Source: Periconia sp. R9002
Lineage: Eukaryota; Ascomycota; Dothideomycetes; Pleosporales; Periconiaceae
NCBI GenBank assembly: GCA_023627715.1
Contig: JAMAHW010000001.1
Span: 434,001-498,000 of the forward strand
Direction of reading: 5' to 3'
DNA length: 64,000 nt
In this document: positions 21,025 through 32,100 of the stretch, in pieces
Layout of the letters: each line of letters opens with the position of its first letter
Position numbering within the stretch: the stretch's first letter is position 1
Position numbers and translations under genes: made by a program
The notes under the pieces: model-generated
Told to the model about the DNA's origin: nothing
What the model saw: the letters and a program-made list of their open reading frames with translations, nothing else
Databases searched by the model: none

Positions 21025-22304
21025 AGGTTTGTTGGTGAGTAATCTCATATCCATTATGGGTCAACTCGTTTTGAGACTTTTCTTTTTGTATGACTTAAAG
21101 AAATAATGTATGCTGGTGCCGCTCGAGTTACTCGATGTCCTCTCTCCGCAGGAAGTATACCAGTGAATGGTAAGAGTAAATGATTCAATAATGTATTTGA
21201 GTCTAAGTTCTTCAACCTTGAAGACTGGTGGAACCTTTATCTTAATGCGTGTCCTTATATCGTCAGTAACTAACCTCTAGATATTAGACGGGTAATGATT
21301 CACAGTTTTTGTGCAATCTTATCAATTTGGCTGGTCTTACCAATACGTGTTATTGGAAAAATCTTAGGAATTCATTAAACGTAGGTTCTTCTCTATAGCC
21401 TATGATACTTCAGATCCCCGCAGATGAAAAGAGACACCCAAAGCAAATAGTGAATGGATTACGGCTGCGTCGACGAGAGTCACCTAGGATTTCCAAGTCT
21501 CGAGTGTGCCGGTTTCTTTAGAGGGTCATGTGTCCAGCTGTCATAAACAATCGCATCCGCGTCAATTAATAGAGCAGCCAGAGCAAAATCAGATAGATAT
21601 CTGCGAGAAACACGACAAAAACTGGTATAGCTTCGTGGAAATACTGAAGATCAAAAACTTCTAGGGATGCATCTCTTGAACAAATGGAGGCGTATGATTG
21701 TCCACTGTTTAATAGAAGAACGGGTTTTACTTATTAGGTCCAATGAAAAACATCGCATAGAAGGTGCAAAAAATAACAAACGCCGATATCTCCTATGCTT
21801 CATTGTAAGGTCCCTCGTAAATTAATCAGCAAACCTCCCATTGCTAATGTCACTTGAATCACTCCAACTCTGGAATGACCTTAGAAATTACCCAATCGGA
21901 TTGCGTTGGCAACAAGACAATGTAGATTACTTAGCCAAGTTTTTTGTCCCCTAGATCACGCCCAATAACGTGTCATGGTTCCTTAGCCAAGATTTCCGCT
22001 CCACTCTAGCTACAGTGCGGCCGTTTGCTTTCTCACTCCGCACTGCGGGCGCCGCTGACGAATCATTTTTTTGGCTCTTTGCGGGCGTAAAATGCTGGCT
22101 CGGCATTTGATATTCAATTAATCCAGCTTCAAGAATGGTAACTACCGATCGATATATAAAGAGATATGATGCGATTGTTGCAATGAATCACCGGAAACAT
22201 CAAACCCGATCCTCATCTCATCAAACCAGTCTCCACCAACCATAAAAGCTCGATAGCACAAGAACGGATCTTCAATTTCTCATAGAACATCACCAAACTC
22301 GAAA
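21025..22304. other. Intergenic region upstream of the RidA gene
   Basis: About 1.3 kb between two plus-strand genes. No ORF, tRNA or repeat recognised. The last 150 bp carry a TATA box and a pyrimidine-rich leader, typical of an actively transcribed fungal gene. Confidence 0.5.
22153..22160 (+). promoter_or_regulatory. TATA box of the RidA gene
   Basis: TATATAAA lies about 150 bp before the ATG and is followed by a C/T- and A-rich leader lacking upstream ATGs close to the start. Motif plus position make this the clearest core promoter in the left half. Confidence 0.45.
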
Positions 22305-22784
22305 ATGTCTCACCTTCATTACTACAACTTCGCTGGTTTCGGCGAGCGCTCAAGGAGAGACGTACACTACAGCCAAGCCGTCCGCATCGACAACAGAATC
22401 GAAATTTCAGGACAAGGTACGCATTTCAGCAACTCCATTCTCGTTCAACCATTCCCGTCGACTAACCAATATGTCTCAGGTGGCCTCGACCCCCAAACTG
22501 AAGTCGTCCCCAAAGCCTTCGATGAAGAAATCGAGCAGGCCTTCTCTAACGTCGAGCTCGCGCTCAAGACTGCCGGCGGCAAGGGCTGGTCGCAGGTGTA
22601 CAGAGTGCGCATGTACGTCGTTCTTGGTGACGATATCACGTGGGCAGATGTCTTGGGATATGGGGCGAATGCGCTGAGGAAGTGGTGCCCGGATCATGCA
22701 CCGCTTCTGACGGGGGTGGAGGTGAAGAGCTTGGCGTTGGAGGGGATGAGGGTGGAGGTTGAGGTTAACGCGCATTTGGGATGA
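22305..22784 (+). CDS. RidA/YjgF/Hmf1-family protein
   Basis: Exons 22305..22416 and 22480..22784; 138 residues. The 63-bp intron (GTACGC donor, CTAAC branch, CAG acceptor) is a multiple of three and contains no stop, so the unspliced frame also reads through (159 codons). Splicing joins RIEISGQ to GGLDPQTEVVP, giving the family's ISGQG.D motif, so the spliced form is the functional one. Other family features are IEQAFSNVELALKTAGG, VYRVRMYVV and the C-terminal VEVEVNAHLG. RidA proteins deaminate reactive enamine/imine intermediates from PLP enzymes, as homotrimers. Fungal versions of about this length often belong to subgroups beyond canonical Hmf1, so the exact substrate is open. Confidence 0.88.
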   Translation: MSHLHYYNFAGFGERSRRDVHYSQAVRIDNRIEISGQGTHFSNSILVQPFPSTNQYVSGGLDPQTEVVPKAFDEEIEQAFSNVELALKTAGGKGWSQVYRVRMYVVLGDDITWADVLGYGANALRKWCPDHAPLLTGVEVKSLALEGMRVEVEVNAHLG

Positions 22785-23992
22785 TGTGTTGTCGAAATAA
22801 AAAATAGTTGAGCTGTATCTGATGGAACGGAATACAACGTATTAGGTCAATTGTTTCCTACGATTTCTGACATTATATGATATGGGGATAAAGAAACACC
22901 GAAGTACTATCCAGGCTAACTTTTTGAAGTGTGCTGTGCTCGCAAGAGTGAATTGTATTCTGGACAACCGCAATCAGATCACTAGAAGTCCGATGGAATG
23001 ACATTCAAAATAAAATCAGTACGTTAAGACGCGGTGAACTACGTATCTCGAGTCGAAGCCTGCCGAGCTCGTCCTGCTAGGTATGTTCTACACTTTGGAC
23101 TTCCCTACACAAGTATTGATACACATTTGTAACACGAGATCGCTCTGGTAAGAGTCGAAGTTGATATGATCACAACATCAATATATATATATACATATAT
23201 TCCAACAACCGCCTTGACTACTCCAAGCGGGAAAGGTGTACGATAGCTTTGATCATTGGAACCGAGGCAAAATCTTTAGCTGCTTCGAAATTAGCACTCG
23301 ATAGCTTCAAATGTTCCAATAAACCACTAGTTCACTTTTCACGGTGGAGCACTTCTCAGTCTAGCGCGCGCTCCCTCAGCATCAGTCACCTATCATGCAT
23401 GTAACCACGACGTAGTATCCAATCTTTTTGGGAGGCGGATTTTTTCTTTCGTTTGACGAACTACGTCATTCTTGATTCCACAACGCGCACAGTCATGTAT
23501 CTCACTCACTCACTAGACATCCTTGATTCTGCCTTATTATTGATGTGCTCAAGGGGCCGCTTGGTTGTACAAATCAATTAATGTATTAGGGCGGCGGAGT
23601 GCACGAGCGTCACTACCGAGGTGAGACACTAATCCTAGATAAGGAATGTGCGAGTTTCATCCCTGACGCTGATTGGTGTAGACGGATACCAAGAATTTGC
23701 TTGTTGCCGATAAGGGGCTAAAGCGCCTGGCTAATTTGAAAAAGGACCCCTGGGACGAATCCTTCTAAAATTGGGCGTCTCTCAACTTCTAGGCTGCAGC
23801 CGCCCGCCACGGTAGCCGGCATTTGAACAGTTGATCCCCTTCCTTTTCTTGCTTAATCCTCGTCACTGCTCTTCTCGTTCGCTCGTCTTCTATTGTGTGT
23901 GTTTGTTTTTTGTTAATTGCCTTGTCAGCGCTGTCTAACTGCGTGTCCACTCGCTTTTCCTTTAATTCGTATCAAAGTTAATAATTTCAATA
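22785..23992. other. Intergenic region
   Basis: About 1.2 kb between two plus-strand genes. It holds an AT microsatellite (below) and a pyrimidine-rich stretch just before the next start. No gene seen. Confidence 0.5.
23181..23200. repeat. AT dinucleotide microsatellite
   Basis: An (AT) run of 20 bp broken by one C. Short simple repeat in the gap after the RidA gene. Confidence 0.7.
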
Positions 23993-25297
23993 ATGTCGCA
24001 ACCTCAACCTGAACCCCAAGTTTCGCCCGTCACGGAGCCAGCGCAACCATCTGAAGCAGGTCCATCCACTGTCCCTCCTCATCCTGCCACTCAACAAACC
24101 ACGACGACGACGAAAACAACAACAACACCGCCAGCGCCAGCTGCCACTCGCGCAAACGATGCGCCAACTCACCCAGCCATTAGCCAAACCCCAACTGCTT
24201 CAACCCTCGTAACCCACAATAATGAACCGGAAACATTCTACGACAAGCTCAACGCAGGCGATCGCCAGTGGAAATGGAAGATTGGAATGCGCGCTATTAT
24301 CCTCGTTGTTAGCTTCATCGGCCTCGGATGCGCTGCTTGGGTCGTGGCCAACTTCACTACCAGAACCGAATACCGGTACTTCGATTACGATAACTGGGAT
24401 CAGGATATCTTTCCATGGGTACTCCTCACCTTCACATTATCCATTGTGTGGTGCGCTCTATGTATCTTGTTTTTCCTAGGGAAGAAAAGGCACTCGCAAA
24501 TCCACCCTGGTGTTCAAGTCGCAGTTGATTTGATCTTGTGGCTTGCCTACATAGGTACTGGTTTATGCGCAGTGGCCGGCGTATTGAGTGTGGCGCAATT
24601 CGGAAATGACGGAACTCTAGACGGCGGCTGGAGTTCCAGTGATGGAAGATGGGACTACCAGCAATCGAACAATTCTTGGGTCTACAACACCACTTCCTCG
24701 TCCTCCTCTTATTCTTCGAATTACCCTTACTACGGTTCCGACTCTAGCAGCAGCAGCAGTAGCAGCAATGACCGAAGTTGCACCAAGTACCCTTCCCCCT
24801 TTGCTAGCTGTGCCGACATGGATGAGTACGTGAACCACTTATGGCAGTCCAAAGGTGCTCGCTTCAACTCTGAGCTCACGGCCACCGTATGCCAGTTCAT
24901 TGCCTTGCTCTTACATTTTGTCCTATTCGTCTGGGCTTGTGTGGATACCCACCGCAGGAGACATGGCAAAGTGGGAAAAGATGCTGAGAAGCTAGCCGCC
25001 GATATCGTCCAGAAAATGATCAAGAACGGCGCCATCATCCCACCTCCTGGACAGGCGCATATGCAGCCGATGGCTCCGCCACAGCAGCCATTCTACCCGC
25101 AACAATATCCGCAGTATCCACAGTATCAGCAATATCAGCAATATCAACAATTCGCACCTCAGCCAGTTCCTCAAGCTTCCCAAGCCCCTTCAGCCACCGC
25201 ACAAGCCCCACCATCTTCTAGTGGTAGGATCCCGCCGCATGAACAACCGACGTTGGTCTCTCAGACACGTAGTGAAAAAGGCCACCGATTTGCTTGA
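23993..25297 (+). CDS. Four-span membrane protein (MARVEL-like), unknown function
   Basis: Single exon, 434 residues. A Pro/Thr/Gln-rich cytosolic-type tail (1-95) is followed by four hydrophobic spans: MRAIILVVSFIGLGCAAWVV, FPWVLLTFTLSIVWCALCIL, VDLILWLAYIGTGLCAVAGV and VCQFIALLLHFVLFVWACVD. The loop between spans 3 and 4 is long and Ser/Tyr-rich with a nine-Ser run, two NxS/T sites (NNS, NTT) and a CTKYPSPFASC pair of cysteines, suggesting an external loop. The C-terminal tail holds Pro/Gln repeats (YPQYPQYQQYQQYQQ). The 2+2 topology resembles fungal MARVEL-type proteins of the plasma membrane, but I cannot assign a function. Trinucleotide runs in the gene (AGC, CAG/TAT) encode the repeats. 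Confidence 0.8.
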   Translation: MSQPQPEPQVSPVTEPAQPSEAGPSTVPPHPATQQTTTTTKTTTTPPAPAATRANDAPTHPAISQTPTASTLVTHNNEPETFYDKLNAGDRQWKWKIGMRAIILVVSFIGLGCAAWVVANFTTRTEYRYFDYDNWDQDIFPWVLLTFTLSIVWCALCILFFLGKKRHSQIHPGVQVAVDLILWLAYIGTGLCAVAGVLSVAQFGNDGTLDGGWSSSDGRWDYQQSNNSWVYNTTSSSSSYSSNYPYYGSDSSSSSSSSNDRSCTKYPSPFASCADMDEYVNHLWQSKGARFNSELTATVCQFIALLLHFVLFVWACVDTHRRRHGKVGKDAEKLAADIVQKMIKNGAIIPPPGQAHMQPMAPPQQPFYPQQYPQYPQYQQYQQYQQFAPQPVPQASQAPSATAQAPPSSSGRIPPHEQPTLVSQTRSEKGHRFA

Positions 25298-26172
25298 AGG
25301 ATTTGAAAAATGAAGTGTTACTTTGTTTTGTGTCAGACTTAGGTCGTTTCTTATCAGTTCTCAGATCATAGATGCATGGGGTGTGATGAAGAAGTCGATA
25401 TGTATGTAGAGAATGTCGGAATAACGAGTTTTTTGTTAGGTGGGATAGTGTTGCGGTATACCCCCTTCCCGATTAATGAAAAATGTTGTTTGAAATTGAA
25501 TAAAACGTGTATTGTGTGAATATTTACGTGTGTATTTGGGTCAAACCTTGGAATCTTAACGGAAGATGAGGACTACTGTATGTAGGAGTTGATGTTAGGA
25601 GAGTGGAGGGCGCTGCTGACATCATTGATTGGCCCGTGCGCGCATCATCCGTTCTTTCCCCAATCTGGGAAAGCCATCGGTGCAGTCGGGTTCATTCTGG
25701 GAGAGACGACTCGTGCCTCCGACCTCCGTACCACACGCACTTATTACATACATTCTAGCTGCCACACGTTCCCAATCTGACCGAGTTCTAGGACAAACGA
25801 TTCGTCACTATTCGCTCCGAATTCCCTCACTATCCGTACGTCCCGTCACGCTCGATGCGCCTTCGCTAGCCAAGTAACTCATCTTGCATCCATCTCAACT
25901 TCCAATCGCCTGCGCCTCCGTACCAAGCTACAACTTGTCTTGCCTATTCCGTCGAACGAACAACTACATGTTAATACTGTATTATGTCCAAACGGTGGAA
26001 TTTCCACTTCAGTAGGCACGTCGCGTGCTCGCGCGCCATCTCTATCCTCATCAATCCTACCAGGTAGAGGGAGCGGGGTACATCCCAGATCCAGACAGAT
26101 TCAACTCAAATACCACATCCCTCCCGATCTGTATGCGTGACAGTACTACCGGGCCGTGAAATATATCCAAAG
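25298..26172. other. Intergenic region with probable long 5' leader
   Basis: Between two plus-strand genes. The 3' half is pyrimidine-rich (CT-rich runs around 25640-26120), like a fungal promoter/5' UTR. The frame upstream of the lipid-transfer gene is open only from a GTG at 26137. Confidence 0.45.
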
Positions 26173-29100
26173 ATGCTCCTCCAGGCCCTCCAGTTTGCAG
26201 CTGTTCTGGTGGTCTTGCTTTTCCTGCTCTCCTTCGTGCTGTTCGCTTTCATCCGAGTTTTCACAGGAGTATCCATTCAGCGCCTAGGGTTTTCAAGTCT
26301 GCGTCACATCGCTTTTACTCCAAAAGACGGCATTCGCATCGAGTTGCGCGGCCTCGGCTTTACGCTCCACCGACCGACCTTTGCCCAGCCCACGTGGATC
26401 AGCATAGTTCTCACCGAGTTGAAAGTTACGGTGGACTTGAAGGCACTGGAGAACAAGCCGCAAAAGAAGAACACGCCTTCAAAACGCGCAAATGGCTCAT
26501 CTAAAAAGCCTACACCTGACAAGGAGTCTCTGTTGGGGGATAAAAAGGAGGGGAGGCAGGCCGATGAGGGAGTGACAGAGGCTAAGGTTGAGGAAGACGG
26601 TGTACATCGAAGCCGGACATGGGAGCGCCTGACGGAGGCTAAGGAGCGAATAAAGCGCCTACACCGCCGGATTAAATGGATCAAGCTAGTTGACTTGGTT
26701 GCAACGGCGACCACGTTCGTGATAGTCGATGTAGGCACGGTGCAGGTGGGACAATTCACAGTGGCCGTGGATACAAGACTCAAGACGGTGGACCGTAGTC
26801 GCCTCTTCAATCATCACAAACCAAAGTCCAACAAGGAACAGCGACCCGCTGAGTGGCTTTTCACTGTCCGCAGTGTCCTGTTCACTCCTGAGAGCAAAGA
26901 ACCTGCCGAGGCGGTATCAACTGAGATCTTGGATCAGGGTACCTTGACCGTACATGGTATGCTGTACAAAGAGCTAGACGGATTACGCGATGCATCCATT
27001 GGTTTGAAATTTGGCCGACTCCATATCCCTCTAGACGATGTCAAGAATTGCATCGACCGTGCAAAGAGATGCCGTGCAGCCTTTGCCCCAGAGCATCAGG
27101 ATCACTTCGAGTCCAATGTCTCGTTGAGAGCTGTAATGGAAGAGATTGACCAGCCAGGAAGTCGCGAGGAAAATATTTTGCGCACCGTGGCTGACTCAAG
27201 AGAATTCGCCAGTTCCATTCTACGCGGCATTCAAGAGTTTCAATTCGCTGTCAGCCTTTTTACTTTGACTAAGCGCATAGACACAGGTCATGGCTCCGGT
27301 ACTCCCGTTCATCTCAACATATCGTGCAATGAGGTCGGCATGGATCTTTTGCGCCTTGACCCTAAGAGCCCTGCACATTTGATGTATTTCTCGCCGAAGG
27401 ACATTGCTCATCAAGCTCTCCTCGCTGTCATCTCTGTCTCGGTCGGTATTGATGATGGCCACGGCCATCCCGAACGCTTACTTTATATTCCTATGGCGAC
27501 AATGACACTTAATACTACCCTTCCTTCCAAGACCATACAGTTCTCCAAAGATAAGGATGCAACTGAGAGGAATACCAACATTCTCTTTGCAAATCTTGTT
27601 ATAACCTCACCTTCAGTAGACCTGGATCCCAAGCACGTGCCTTTACTTCTTGCAGTGTTCCGCTCCCAGGAAACACGTAAGAAGCCTCCCAAATTGCGCA
27701 ACCAAAGGCGAAGTTTAGTCCGCAGACTGCTCCCGAAAGCAAGCGTCAAGATATCTATTCATGAGCCTGTTGTCCGCGTTACACTGCCGCCTATGGACCC
27801 TAAGAAGAAGGATACAGATGAATTTGACCTACTTATCTCATCCTCGTCATCCGTATCTCTAGATCTGGAGTCCTCACACGCTGCTAATGTCGAGCTTCAT
27901 TATGCTCTTGTCTCAACGTTCCGCATGAATTCACAGCAACTCTATTATCAAACAGCATCTAGCGAAAAACATAATCTCCTGCTTACCAACCACTTAGAGC
28001 TAAAGACACAACTGAGCGCATCGCCTGATGTGGTAGTCAACGTTACCGGCTCAGTGCAGACTTTCTCGGTCTTCCTAGTGCGACCAGAAATCAGTGAGGG
28101 ACTGCGTCAGATTGTCATGCAAGTGCAAAAAGATGTACGAATGAGGCGACATACACCAAAAAAGACAGGGATCAGTTTTCTTCGAAAAATGCCGCCTTGG
28201 CTTTCTCATATGCATCTAAGTGGATCTGATTTCAATTTGGAGGTTGCCGGTATCGAGCCCGATGTGTCAAAACATTCTCGTGGTGTTGGCCTCCACCTGG
28301 AATCGTGGACCTCGGAATATCACCAGAGCAAGAATGACGAAAGCGAACCGCGTCCTGTCCGAAGGCGGGCACCAAGTAGAACTATCAATCGCGATGAATA
28401 TCTCCTTCGCCCTACCACTCCTTCCTCTCCTAAATCCCCCCGGAGGCCAGGTAATCCTACCGATGGGCGACGCCTCACAGTGCATTGGCAAGGCTTCGAG
28501 GGTTTTGTTCTAGAGAAGGATGATCAGTGGGAGCAAGACCCTTTCCTCTCCGTCCCTCGCATGGAGGTGGCATTCAACACTTTAACGGATAAGCAGGGAC
28601 CCATGTGCCATGCCCATATCTTCTGTCAAAGCGTCTTCTTCCATTATTCTCTCTACCGCCATTTCGCGCTTGGAGTCGCTACTGTGGTATTGAAACGGTC
28701 TTTCAATCAGCCCCTTGCCCGCGACAAAGAGCAGTCGCCAAAGTCTTCTGCCGCGCCTCGACACCTGAATGTACCTTCATTGGATGGAGACGATGTCGAT
28801 CCCGCCACTATGCTGAAACGTGAAGCGTACACTTTGGATGTTAAAGCGCATTTTACGCAGATTAAGGCTGATATGCCAGCGGATCCACCTCTTATGCTAC
28901 ATATCTATGGCTTAGAAGCTGGCCGCCACCGCTGGACCAACCCCTTCCTACGCTCTCGACTCGTCAGGCTGTATGCCGAAAACCCCCATGTGAAGCGCGT
29001 CTGGAGTCGCGTTGTCAGTGTCAAATCTTTACGCCTGGATTATAGACAATCCAAGCGCCGATATGGACACACTGTCACTGATGAGAAATCAATCGACATT

Positions 29101-32100
29101 GTGGCGGATGCCATACGTATTGCTGTACCTCACCAACTAGTGATGCATCAAATTTTCGACAATATTACCAACGTCACCAAAACTGTCAAACAGATGCATC
29201 ACCGATTCATGAGTGGAGATAATGAATACGTACTTGACAAAGAACCCGAGGGTCCAAAGCATGTTCCGAGAATATCTCTGCGTAGTCGAGCTGTTTTATT
29301 TGAGATCGAGGACGGATCTTTTGAATACAAGTTGGGTATTATATACCGTTTCGGACTTATTGAGCAGAAGCAACGACTCGCACGAGAACTTGCTTACGAA
29401 CTGAAAGTAAAAAAACTGCAGCAACAAGATGATCGACGCGGGAGTCGGAAACGTGCCAGGTCAGCACATGCAGGTCACCGAGGGCGAAGCAAAGCGTCGA
29501 AGGCTAAGGAGCTCCGATTCAGAAGCAAGAGTCAAAACGCAAGTGAACCGGAATCGCCAGAGAGGCCAAAATCAGACCATCCTATGAGATACGACAAGGA
29601 AGGGTACAGCAGCATGAGTGGGCACTGCAAGACCTCAGTCGCAGAAGCACGAGACAAGCTCAATCGTCTCAATGCACAGACATGGAGGAAACGCATTGAT
29701 CATGCTCTTTCCTCTCCGAGCCGTACTAATAACGAGATAAGAAGTATTTTTTGGGGACTCGACGAAATAGGGGAAGATGTGGATCACAAGGAACGGATTC
29801 TCTCCATATCCCAGCGGCCTCCTCTTGCTTCTCTAGTCGTGAGCGACCTCGATCTTGTGATAGACAAACCCTCCTTCCCTCTGTCAGAGTACCCACGATT
29901 CCTTCACAGCGTTGGGAAAGGAATGCCTACGGATATGCAGTACTCATTGCTCATTCCCATGCACATCCAGCTTCACATGGGTGAGGCCAAAGTCCAACTT
30001 CGCGATTACCCGTTACCTTTCATTCATATTCCTGCAATGCGCCCCACTCAAACTGCGCGGCTACCCAGCCTTAGCTTGAAGACAGATTTCGTTATTGCAG
30101 AGGAATTCAGAGATATCGAATCGTCCCGGATTAGCAGGGTCGTTGTTCTCCCAGAAGAGGAGAATGAGTCTGGAGAACTCGTAGGAGGTTATGCCGTAAA
30201 TGTGCGCCGAACAGTTGCGCCCGTGAAAACCTACTCAGATATGAAGGTGGATATCAATTCCTCTTACCCAACTCGAATTACCTGGGGAACTTCCTATCAG
30301 CCTGCCATCCAAGACATGATGCAAGTCCTCGAAGGATTTTCCAAGCCAGCAATAGATCCTTCTGAACGGGTAGGCTTTTGGGACAAGATTCGACTCACGT
30401 TTCACTCACGCATCAAAATATTCTGGAAAGGTGACGGTGATGTACATTTGATTTTGAAAGGTAGTGATATCTGCTCACGGCTCGTCTTGAGTAACCTTGC
30501 TAATATTACATTAGGGTCTCGAGATCCTTATATGGTCACAGGCCATGGGGCCGGTTTTGTCATGTGTTGGCAAAATGATGTTCAGCTTAGCCTAGCCGAA
30601 GATCAAGATCCTCGAAATTTCATGATCGTGAACAGTGGTAATTATGTTCTCGCTATCCCAGATCTCGCCCATTACGCACGTCAGGAATCTGAGCTGGAGC
30701 CGCTCCACCGCTCCGAAACAGCATCTAGTATTTCAAGTTACAGACAACTTGCCACATTTAAAAAAACCATCATGAAGCTCAATGGTAATGTTCGCTGGGT
30801 AGTGGGGCTTGTTTTTGAGCAGAATCTTGACGAAGGAGGTCGTTCATTCGAGTTCATACCACATTATAATGTAGTTTTGAAGCATCCCGATCATGCCAGA
30901 CCACTCAATGGAAAGGTAAGTGCCATTTTCTGAGTCCAGTCTTGAAATTTACACGAAATAGGCATACGACGCATACCGAGGCTTCCGAAGTCACCACATT
31001 CATATGTCCCTTGCCATCGCTGCGCCATACGATCGCGAATGGTCAGTCGCCAACCTGGAACCTTCCAAGACTTACAATAGTGTTCACCTAACTCCTCGGT
31101 TCTTCACCCATTTCTATAACTGGTGGTCAATGTTCTCTGGCGCCATGTCACTTCCGATACGACAAGGACCTTTATGGCCGGGTATCGAAAAGTCTAGTAA
31201 AAAATTTGGTCGCCATCTGGCAACTATCAAGTACAACCTGCTACTTTCTCCGTTGTACATGAGCCATGTCTACAAGCATAAGGATGCCGAAGAATATGGG
31301 CACACATCTGTGGCATCTACTGGCCTGAAAGCTCGTCTCGACAGCTTCATGCTCGATCTCCACCAAAGACGCGAGGAGTTTCGGACTGTGGTGCAAGCAC
31401 CGAAGAATCAAGAGGACAGCAAGCAGAATCAAACTTCGGGTATGCGTATTAACCAAGTACAGCTCGATCTAATCAAACCAGACGTTCGTGCTGTCTCAGC
31501 TAGCATAGGAGGCACAAACGCGGATGACGTTGATGACGCTTCGGAATCGACCATCGCCGACTTCAATCAAGAGACTTCGACTGCAGATTTATCGAAATTT
31601 ACGATACCTGACCATGACTGGGGGTGGGTAGATATGGACGATTTTGTTGAGCTAGGGTGGCTGCTGCCTTCCGAAGGCCATCCCGAAACACACATCCTTC
31701 CACTTGCCTTTGCTCCCCGTTTTACATACTTCCGCCAAACTGATCATGCGGATAACATCTCAGGCGATCCGCACCGAACCAGTCCTTTTGGGCATGAACC
31801 GACCCACCACTGTGTCATGTCGACGCGCAACGACCCGAGGCAGGTTCAGTGTCAATTGATCGAACAACGTCTTAAACATGTCAAAGAACAGCTCGAACTG
31901 AATCAACGTGCAACCGGCGAGCAAGAACTTCGGTCGATTCGAGAGCCTGAAGTTCAGCAAGAAACTCACGAACGCTTAGAGTCCCTGCGTAATCATGCCG
32001 TATTTCTACAGCGGAAACATGAATTCCTTCTTTCAATGCATCAAAGCTTGATAGAGAAGCTTGAAACCAACGACCAAAGTGCTGTACCCAAAGGTGAAAC

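Noticed and set aside
26304..26810. 168-codon ORF on the minus strand, Arg/Ser-rich
   Set aside because: Antisense to the N-terminal part of the lipid-transfer gene.
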